From positions 1-10,359 of the forward strand of contig DATBKZ010000115.1 of the NCBI GenBank assembly GCA_036555615.1: 10,359 bases of DNA, read 5' to 3'. The notes beneath the pieces are model-generated. The model had not been told where the DNA came from and made no database searches. It saw nothing but the letters and a program-made list of their open reading frames with translations. Every line of letters starts with the position of its first letter. Within the stretch, counting starts at the first letter, position 1. This DNA comes from SG8-41 sp036555615. GTDB taxonomy: Bacteria; Pseudomonadota; Gammaproteobacteria; Burkholderiales; SG8-41. Of this stretch, positions 5,855 to 10,359 are shown in pieces. A program made the position numbers and the translations under genes.

Positions 5855-7309
5855 CTAGGCAGTCGGGGGCACCCGCATCGCAAGCTGCGTTCCGCCCGAC
5901 GCGGCGACCAGCGGCTCGATCGCATTGGCGTAGTACGCCAGCAGCGCCCCGTCCTCGGGGCTGGCGTGGTAGAGCCCGTCCTGCTCCACCACGATGCGGC
6001 GCAGTAACAGCATCCGGAGACCGACGCCGATGGCATAGTCAAGATCACCGCGGGGAACGTAGATGTGCGCGCCAGCCTGCTCGAGCCGCAGGATGAGGTC
6101 GTACGCCGCCGACTTGAGCTCGAGCTCGGACCATCCGCTGTCGCGGCGGGACAGGACGACAGTGGCAATCAGGGAAACCGGAAGCACGGGGACGATGCGC
6201 GCGATTGCCTCCATGATCTGGACGCCGACCCGCTCCACCGCGTGGTGCCGCTCGGCCTCGTCGAGCTGCCGGAAATCGACGTCGTGCCGCCGTACGTAAT
6301 CGCGCATGGAGATCGGATTGCCGAAGTTGACACAGGCGTAGCCGAAGCGGTACCAGCGTCCGGTCAGCATCAGCCACACGTTGTCCGCCACGAATGCGGC
6401 GGCGCGCGCGGCCGCGTAGAGTCGTCCGCGGGGCGCCGCCGCAGGATCGAGCTTGCGCAGCAAGGTGCGGTCCTCGAGCACCCGGTCATAGTTGATGCCG
6501 ACGGGTATGAACACGACATCGCGCTCGCCGGCGGGGTCGAAGGCTTTCAGCATGTAGTCGAGCAGCCCCAGCCGGGGCGGACGCAGCCTGCCGTCGGCCG
6601 ACAGTCCGCCCTCGGGGTAGACCGCCTGCGGCACGCCGGCCTCCACCGCCATCTGCACGTAACGCTGCAGGACCAGGCGGTAGAGGGGATCGCCGGAATT
6701 GCGCCGGACGAAATAAGCACCCATCGAGCGGATCAGCTGCTGCAGCGGCCACACGCGCGCCCATTCGCCCACCGCGTAGGACAGCGCGACTCGCTCGGCC
6801 GCGAGAAACGCCACCAGCACGTAGTCCATGTTGCTGCGGTGGTTCATCACGAAGACCACCGACGATTTCGGATTGAGCGCCGCAAGGGCCTGCGTATCCG
6901 TATAGCCGAGCCGGACGCGGTAGAGGAGCTTGGCGAGCGCCTTTCCGAGCCGGTAGCCCGCGCCGAAGTAGAGATAGGCGTTGAACGCCGGCACGATCTC
7001 GCGCGCGTAGCGATCGACGCGCGCCGCGACGACTTCGCGCGGCAATCCCTTCCCGGCGCACTCGCGCGCGATGCCTTCCTGCACCTTCGGGTCGTGGACC
7101 AACCGGTCGATCAGGACATGGCGCCGCGTCAGCTTGAACTGCGGCAAGTCGAAATTAAGGCGCGTGCTGATCTCGCGGATGACCCGGTTCACCTTGCGGC
7201 GAAGGTACCAGCGCACGCCCGGCACCAGCAGTCGCTCGAGCAGGGCCCACAGCGCCAGCACGAGCAGCACGACGAACAGCCAAACTGGCAATGTCACTGT
7301 CGAATCCAT
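5855..7309 (-). CDS. PlsB-like glycerolipid acyltransferase
   Basis: This is a 484-residue membrane-anchored acyltransferase of the PlsB/LPAAT superfamily. One N-terminal membrane helix lies at about 7-28. The four family blocks appear in order: N156-H157-R-S-N-M-D162 (catalytic HxxxxD), G197-A-Y-F-V-R-R203, Y231-P-E-G-G-L-S-A-D-G-R-L and V266-V-F-I-P-V-G-I-N-Y-D275-R. The NHRSNMDY and GAYFVRR wording is closer to PlsB than to PlsC. Expected chemistry is transfer of a fatty acyl group to the sn-1 position of glycerol-3-phosphate or a related acceptor at the inner membrane. It is much shorter than E. coli PlsB (about 807 residues). In block III the position after EGG, usually Arg in PlsB, is Leu236; this may mark a subfamily or another acceptor. 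The ATG at 7309 has no strong ribosome binding site. It diverges from the GGDEF gene. Confidence 0.85.
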   Translation of the reverse strand: MDSTVTLPVWLFVVLLVLALWALLERLLVPGVRWYLRRKVNRVIREISTRLNFDLPQFKLTRRHVLIDRLVHDPKVQEGIARECAGKGLPREVVAARVDRYAREIVPAFNAYLYFGAGYRLGKALAKLLYRVRLGYTDTQALAALNPKSSVVFVMNHRSNMDYVLVAFLAAERVALSYAVGEWARVWPLQQLIRSMGAYFVRRNSGDPLYRLVLQRYVQMAVEAGVPQAVYPEGGLSADGRLRPPRLGLLDYMLKAFDPAGERDVVFIPVGINYDRVLEDRTLLRKLDPAAAPRGRLYAAARAAAFVADNVWLMLTGRWYRFGYACVNFGNPISMRDYVRRHDVDFRQLDEAERHHAVERVGVQIMEAIARIVPVLPVSLIATVVLSRRDSGWSELELKSAAYDLILRLEQAGAHIYVPRGDLDYAIGVGLRMLLLRRIVVEQDGLYHASPEDGALLAYYANAIEPLVAASGGTQLAMRVPPTA

Positions 7310-7373
7310 GTCCGGGCTTCAGCCATCAGCGGCGAGCCGCCAGCATGAAGGGCGCGGACCGCATTGGCCGATT

Positions 7374-7415
7374 GCTGACAGTTGAGGCTGACAGCGCAAT
7401 CATGTTCTCAATCAT
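7374..7415. repeat. Paired direct repeats in the acyltransferase/GGDEF gap
   Basis: GCTGACAG occurs at 7374-7381 and 7387-7394 (13-base period), followed by CAATCAT at 7397-7403 and 7409-7415 (12-base period). They lie in the 220-base divergent gap and could be tandem regulator sites. No known motif is recognised. Confidence 0.35.
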
Positions 7416-7495
7416 AGGTCAACTTCCGCTATCAGGGCGCCGGCGCACCATGACATTGTGCTTGGCGGAGGCAAGGCGGCCGATGGTATCCTTCG

Positions 7496-7511
7496 GCTGT
7501 GAACTCACAGC
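7496..7511. promoter_or_regulatory. Perfect 16-base palindrome upstream of the GGDEF gene
   Basis: GCTGTGAACTCACAGC is fully symmetric and ends 18 bases before the ATG at 7530. It looks like an operator for a dimeric regulator or a leader hairpin. The half-sites TGTGA and TCACA are those of CRP-type sites, but the spacer is 2 instead of 6 bases, so a standard CRP/Vfr site is unlikely. Confidence 0.5.
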
Positions 7512-7529
7512 TTCCCTGATCTGCGCGGC

Positions 7530-8612
7530 ATGCACCTGACAAGCATTTTCGATCCGGAACTATCCACGCAGGAGCTTCGCGGCTTCACGCGAACAGTGGC
7601 AGAGATCGAGTGGCTGCTGCTCATCCTGGTATTGCTCTACCAGGTCGTGTTTCCGCTGGACGGAGAGGCCTCGGCCGCGCTCGCCATGGCCATGTTCATC
7701 TTCGCAGCATTCGTGCTGTCGTTTCACTACGCGAACTTCTACCGGACGGAGACCCACTGGAAGATCACCATCGAGACTGCGATGATGATCGTATTCGTCA
7801 CCTGGGTACTGGCATACACCGGGGGCCCCGAGAGCCCGCTGCGCGAACTCTATCTCCTGGTAATCATCGTTGCCGCTCTGACGCTGGGGAAGATCGTCAC
7901 GCTGATCGAGCTCGCCCTGATCATGGGCTGCTACATCTGGCTCGCGTACCCGCTGGAAGCGGGGGAGCTCCTGACGCTGCCCTACGGCACCAAGCTGCTC
8001 GCGCAGATGGCGCCCATGCTGCTGGTTGCTTACATCACGTCGATGCTGGCGGCGGACATCCGCACCGCATACGGCTACTCCTACCGGCAGCTGAAGCGGT
8101 TGTCTGAGACCGACGAGCTGACCGGTGCGATGAACAAGCGCGGCTTTACGATGGCGGCGAAACAGGTTTTCCGACAGGCCGAGCGCTACGCGCGGCCCTT
8201 CAGCGTCTTGCTGGTGGATTCGGACAGCCTCAAGACGGTCAATGACACCCTGGGACATGAGGCAGGCGATCGCCTCCTCAAGCTGATCGTGCAGTGCATT
8301 CAGAACGAGCTGCGCAAGAGCCCCATGCGCGAGTCGGACATCGTGGCGCGGGATGGGGGCGATGAGTTCGTCGTCCTGCTGCCCGACACCCCGCACGCCG
8401 GCGCCGCCGGCGTCGCGGAGCGCATCCGGAAAGCCGTCGAGTCGTCTCCGATTTCCGCACACGGTCAAACCGTTAATGCGACCGTGAGCATCGGGATCGC
8501 CTCCTATCCGGAGCACAGCTCGAACCTGGACTCCGTCCTGGAGAAAGCGGACCGGGCCATGTACGCCGGCAAGACCTCCGGGAAAAACCGCGTAACGGTA
8601 GCGACCGCCTGA
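7530..8612 (+). CDS. Membrane diguanylate cyclase (GGDEF)
   Basis: This 360-residue protein makes cyclic di-GMP from two GTP. Six hydrophobic helices fill residues 27-173 (about 27-43, 47-66, 80-97, 104-120, 122-140 and 156-173), forming a membrane sensor I cannot assign to a named family. The GGDEF domain covers about 192-360: DELTGAMNKRGF (195-206), the metal-binding D230 in LLVDSD, N238, and the active-site loop G276-G277-D278-E279-F280. The inhibitory I-site R267-E-S-D270 lies exactly five residues before the loop, so product inhibition is expected. No EAL or other output domain follows. An in-frame stop at 7500-7502 and the absence of another start codon make ATG 7530 the start; no clear ribosome binding site is seen. 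The gene converges on the DUF3025 gene with only 11 bases between stops and no visible terminator. Confidence 0.95.
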   Translation: MHLTSIFDPELSTQELRGFTRTVAEIEWLLLILVLLYQVVFPLDGEASAALAMAMFIFAAFVLSFHYANFYRTETHWKITIETAMMIVFVTWVLAYTGGPESPLRELYLLVIIVAALTLGKIVTLIELALIMGCYIWLAYPLEAGELLTLPYGTKLLAQMAPMLLVAYITSMLAADIRTAYGYSYRQLKRLSETDELTGAMNKRGFTMAAKQVFRQAERYARPFSVLLVDSDSLKTVNDTLGHEAGDRLLKLIVQCIQNELRKSPMRESDIVARDGGDEFVVLLPDTPHAGAAGVAERIRKAVESSPISAHGQTVNATVSIGIASYPEHSSNLDSVLEKADRAMYAGKTSGKNRVTVATA

Positions 8613-8623
8613 GGGACAAGCCG

Positions 8624-9418
8624 TCACCTTTCGCGGCATTCCCGCAAGCGGTGCAGGCGGAAATAATCCTCGTTGTCGTAGAAATCTTCCCGCCCGTTGC
8701 CCTGGTACCAGCCGGGCACGCCCAGCATGGGCACCACTGCGAGCTCGCGCGTTGTCGCCAGGCTCCGTGGTTCGGACAGATATGCGGCGAGGCTCGAATC
8801 CAGGTCGGCGACCTGCTCGGCAAGCGGAAGCGCAAACAACCGGGGCTCGACTTCCAGCAGGACGCCGCGGCCCGTGATGCCAATGAAAGGACGCAGCGCC
8901 TTTTCATAGAGCGCATGGCCAAAGACCCAGAAGCGCAGGCGTGAGCGCAGCCGGGCGCGCTTGCCCCAGAACAGCTCTTTCCAGCGCCATTCTCGCAGCA
9001 GCCCGAGCAGCTCGTCGTCGCACGAGGCGACGATGACCCCGCCTTCGTCGAGCAGCGTGAGCGCGTCCTGCGCCGGGCCGCGATTGGCGGCGCCGGCAGC
9101 GCGTTGCGCCACGAGCGCTTCGAAATGACGTGCGTTCAGCGCCGCCTTGGCGCGCGGGAACGTCAGCCACACCAGCAGGTTCAGGAGATCATGCCAATTG
9201 CGGTCGCGAAACACCATCTCGCCCCTGAGATGGATCCGCGCTTCGTAGCGTTCCTCGAAGTGCTTCATTCGGCCCCCCGCCGGCGCGAGGCGCAACGGCA
9301 GGCCGCCGCGAGTCATCACCGGGTTCTCGCCGGGCTCGAGCAGGCGCTGAAGCACCGGGCGCGCGGGCCAGTCCGGCACAGCCAGCGCACCGGCGTGCGC
9401 ACGGAGGGGCTCGAACAT
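8624..9418 (-). CDS. DUF3025 family protein
   Basis: The 264 residues from ATG 9418 carry the DUF3025 hallmarks: NWHDLLNLLVWLTFPRAKAA (residues 74-93, the family's conserved H-[ND]-D-L-x-N block), LFWGKRARLRSRLRFWVFGH (149-168), and the C-terminal MLGVPGW...FYDNEDYFR (231-253). The function of the family is unknown. No signal peptide or membrane helix is seen. The start is a problem: the codons just upstream (EWDPGFLARSP) still look like the family's usual N-terminus, yet no ATG, GTG or TTG occurs in frame until a GTG at 9577, 53 codons further up, and that stretch is made of repeats and hairpins. Neither start has a ribosome binding site. The real N-terminus may therefore begin between 9418 and 9577, or have been disturbed by the repeats. 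Family call firm; start uncertain. Confidence 0.85.
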   Translation of the reverse strand: MFEPLRAHAGALAVPDWPARPVLQRLLEPGENPVMTRGGLPLRLAPAGGRMKHFEERYEARIHLRGEMVFRDRNWHDLLNLLVWLTFPRAKAALNARHFEALVAQRAAGAANRGPAQDALTLLDEGGVIVASCDDELLGLLREWRWKELFWGKRARLRSRLRFWVFGHALYEKALRPFIGITGRGVLLEVEPRLFALPLAEQVADLDSSLAAYLSEPRSLATTRELAVVPMLGVPGWYQGNGREDFYDNEDYFRLHRLRECRER

Positions 9419-9455
9419 CGGCGAGCGTGCGAGGAAACCGGGGTCCCACTCCGCA

Positions 9456-9480
9456 AGGGATGAGGGATGAGGGGTGAGCC
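9456..9480. repeat. Degenerate heptamer tandem repeat, copy 2
   Basis: Three heptamers, AGGGATG (9456-9462), AGGGATG (9463-9469) and AGGGGTG (9470-9476), are followed by AGCC. It matches the array at 198-217 in period and consensus. It sits directly at the apparent N-terminal edge of the DUF3025 reading frame. Confidence 0.55.
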
Positions 9481-9491
9481 GGGAATTCGAA

Positions 9492-9511
9492 GAAGGTGCC
9501 TGCGCACCTTC
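9492..9511. repeat. Eight-pair inverted repeat
   Basis: GAAGGTGC (9492-9499) and GCACCTTC (9504-9511) form a perfect stem with a 4-base loop. No U-tract follows on either strand. It stands 13 bases from a second strong hairpin, a paired arrangement seen in intergenic palindromic repeats. Confidence 0.55.
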
Positions 9512-9524
9512 GAGCCGGCGAACG

Positions 9525-9548
9525 CCCGACGCGATGCAGCGCGTCGGG
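9525..9548. repeat. Nine-pair inverted repeat
   Basis: CCCGACGCG (9525-9533) and CGCGTCGGG (9540-9548) pair perfectly around the loop ATGCAG. With the hairpin at 9492-9511 and the heptamers at 9456-9480 it makes a compact repeat cluster of about 95 bases in the divergent gap. Confidence 0.6.
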
Positions 9549-9587
9549 ACGGGGAGGGATCTGGAATCGTCGGTCACGCCGTTGACC

Positions 9588-9597
9588 AGTGTACACT
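9588..9597. promoter_or_regulatory. Palindrome AGTGTACACT in the divergent gap
   Basis: This ten-base perfect palindrome lies 28 bases before the oxidoreductase ATG. It contains TACACT on both strands, a passable -10 hexamer in each direction, but no fitting -35 is present on either side. It may be an operator or a shared divergent promoter core. Confidence 0.3.
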
Positions 9598-9625
9598 TCG
9601 CGCTTCGTCGTTTTGCGCCGGGATT

Positions 9626-10359
9626 ATGGCAGAGCGCATTGAATGCGCGGTGATCGGTGCCGGCGTCGTCGGGCTCGCCATCGCGCGGCGGCTGGCGACG
9701 AGAGGCCGCGAAGTCGTCGTGCTGGAAGCGGAGAGTGCCTTTGGCACCCACACCAGCGCGCGCAATTCCGAGGTCATCCACGCGGGCATCTATTACCCCA
9801 CGGGCTCGCTCAAGGCCAGGCTGTGCGTGAGCGGGCGCAAGGCGCTCTACCGCTATTGCGCCGAGCGCGGAGTCCAGCACCAGCGGATCGGCAAGATCAT
9901 CGTCGCGTGCGAGGAAAGCGAGCTCGACGGCCTGCGACGCTACAAGGAGCAGGCCGAGACCAACGGCGTCGACGACCTGAAGATGCTGGACCGCGACGCG
10001 CTTGCCGCACTCGAGCCTGAAGTGCGCGGTATTGCGGGCTTCCTTTCGCCGTCCACCGGCATCATAGACAGCCACGGCCTCATGCTCGCCTATCTCGGCG
10101 ACGCAGAGCGCCACGGCGCGTCCCTCGCGCTCGGCTCTCCCGTCGTGTCCGGACGTGTTACGGAGAGCGGCATCGTGCTCGAGGTGGGCGGCGCAGAGTC
10201 CACGACACTCGAATGCGCGATGGTCGTGAACTGCGCGGGGCTCAACGCGCAGTCCGTCGCACGCTCGATCAGGGGCATTCCCCCGGGAACCATCCCTCCG
10301 ACCTATCTCGCGATCGGCCACTATTACACGCTCTCCGGCGCCGCCCCTTTCCGGCGGCT
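9626..10359 (+). CDS. FAD-dependent oxidoreductase, LhgO/L2HGDH-like (5' part)
   Basis: The reading frame is open from ATG 9626 to the window edge, 244 complete codons, so the C-terminus is missing. It begins with a dinucleotide-binding fold: G11-A-G-V-V-G16 and an acidic residue E34 at the end of the second strand for the FAD ribose. SARNSEVIHAGIYYPTGSLK (44-63) is the signature block of the LhgO/L-2-hydroxyglutarate dehydrogenase branch of the DAO family. It is followed by SPSTGIIDSHGLM (141-153) and VVNCAGLNAQ (200-209), the second FAD-contact strand. Members oxidise L-2-hydroxyglutarate or related 2-hydroxy acids to 2-oxo acids, feeding electrons to quinone or oxygen. The substrate cannot be confirmed here because the rest of the protein is outside the window. 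The ribosome binding site is weak. It is divergent from the DUF3025 gene. Confidence 0.9.
   Translation, partial: MAERIECAVIGAGVVGLAIARRLATRGREVVVLEAESAFGTHTSARNSEVIHAGIYYPTGSLKARLCVSGRKALYRYCAERGVQHQRIGKIIVACEESELDGLRRYKEQAETNGVDDLKMLDRDALAALEPEVRGIAGFLSPSTGIIDSHGLMLAYLGDAERHGASLALGSPVVSGRVTESGIVLEVGGAESTTLECAMVVNCAGLNAQSVARSIRGIPPGTIPPTYLAIGHYYTLSGAAPFRR

Noticed and set aside
7496..7511. A CRP/Vfr binding site.
   Set aside because: The half-sites TGTGA and TCACA are present, but the spacer is 2 bases and CRP sites need 6.
9643..10020. A 125-codon plus-strand frame within the right-end gene.
   Set aside because: It is an out-of-frame shadow of the LhgO-like gene that starts at 9626.
9419..10321. 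Extension of the DUF3025 frame up to 10321 (565 codons in all).
   Set aside because: The upper part is antisense to the well-supported oxidoreductase gene and has no family-like sequence. Only the part below about 9460 resembles DUF3025.

Overview
The window is GC-rich proteobacterial chromosome. The gene content (a DUF3025 protein, an LhgO-type oxidoreductase, a PlsB-like acyltransferase, HtpX) and the codon usage look betaproteobacterial (Burkholderiales/Nitrosomonadales-like). That placement is an inference; there is no rRNA or marker gene to settle it. I see no tRNA, rRNA, CRISPR array, insertion sequence or phage gene.

Layout, left to right: (1) 1-261, no convincing gene, one short heptamer repeat. 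(2) 262-1233, minus strand, an HD-superfamily phosphohydrolase resembling class I cyclic-nucleotide phosphodiesterases. (3) 1234-1446, a divergent regulatory gap with overlapping -10 boxes on the two strands, direct repeats and a strong hairpin. (4) 1447-4689, plus strand, a 1080-residue protein unlike an ordinary AsmA protein: a small winged-helix-like N-terminal domain, about 560 residues of Ala/Glu/Lys/Arg helix, one membrane segment and a C-terminal AsmA-like domain. (5) 4755-4781, a bidirectional terminator. (6) 4799-5671, minus strand, the membrane metalloprotease HtpX, preceded by a good match to a sigma-32 heat-shock promoter. (7) 5855-7309, minus strand, a PlsB-like glycerolipid acyltransferase. 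(8) 7530-8612, plus strand, a six-helix membrane diguanylate cyclase with an intact active site and product-inhibition site. (9) 8624-9418, minus strand, a DUF3025 protein whose natural start is unclear. (10) 9419-9625, a gap full of short repeats and hairpins. (11) 9626 to the window end, plus strand, the first 244 codons of an FAD-dependent LhgO/L2HGDH-like oxidoreductase.

There is no long operon: most neighbours are divergent or convergent, so shared function cannot be read from co-transcription. Three adjacent genes (AsmA-like, HtpX, PlsB-like) concern the envelope or its lipids, and two (HD phosphodiesterase-like, GGDEF) could concern nucleotide signalling. Any link among them is inference. 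The most unusual object is the AsmA-like protein with a giant helical arm on what should be the cytoplasmic side. The next most interesting are the heat-shock promoter of htpX and the repeat-filled gap at the DUF3025 start.
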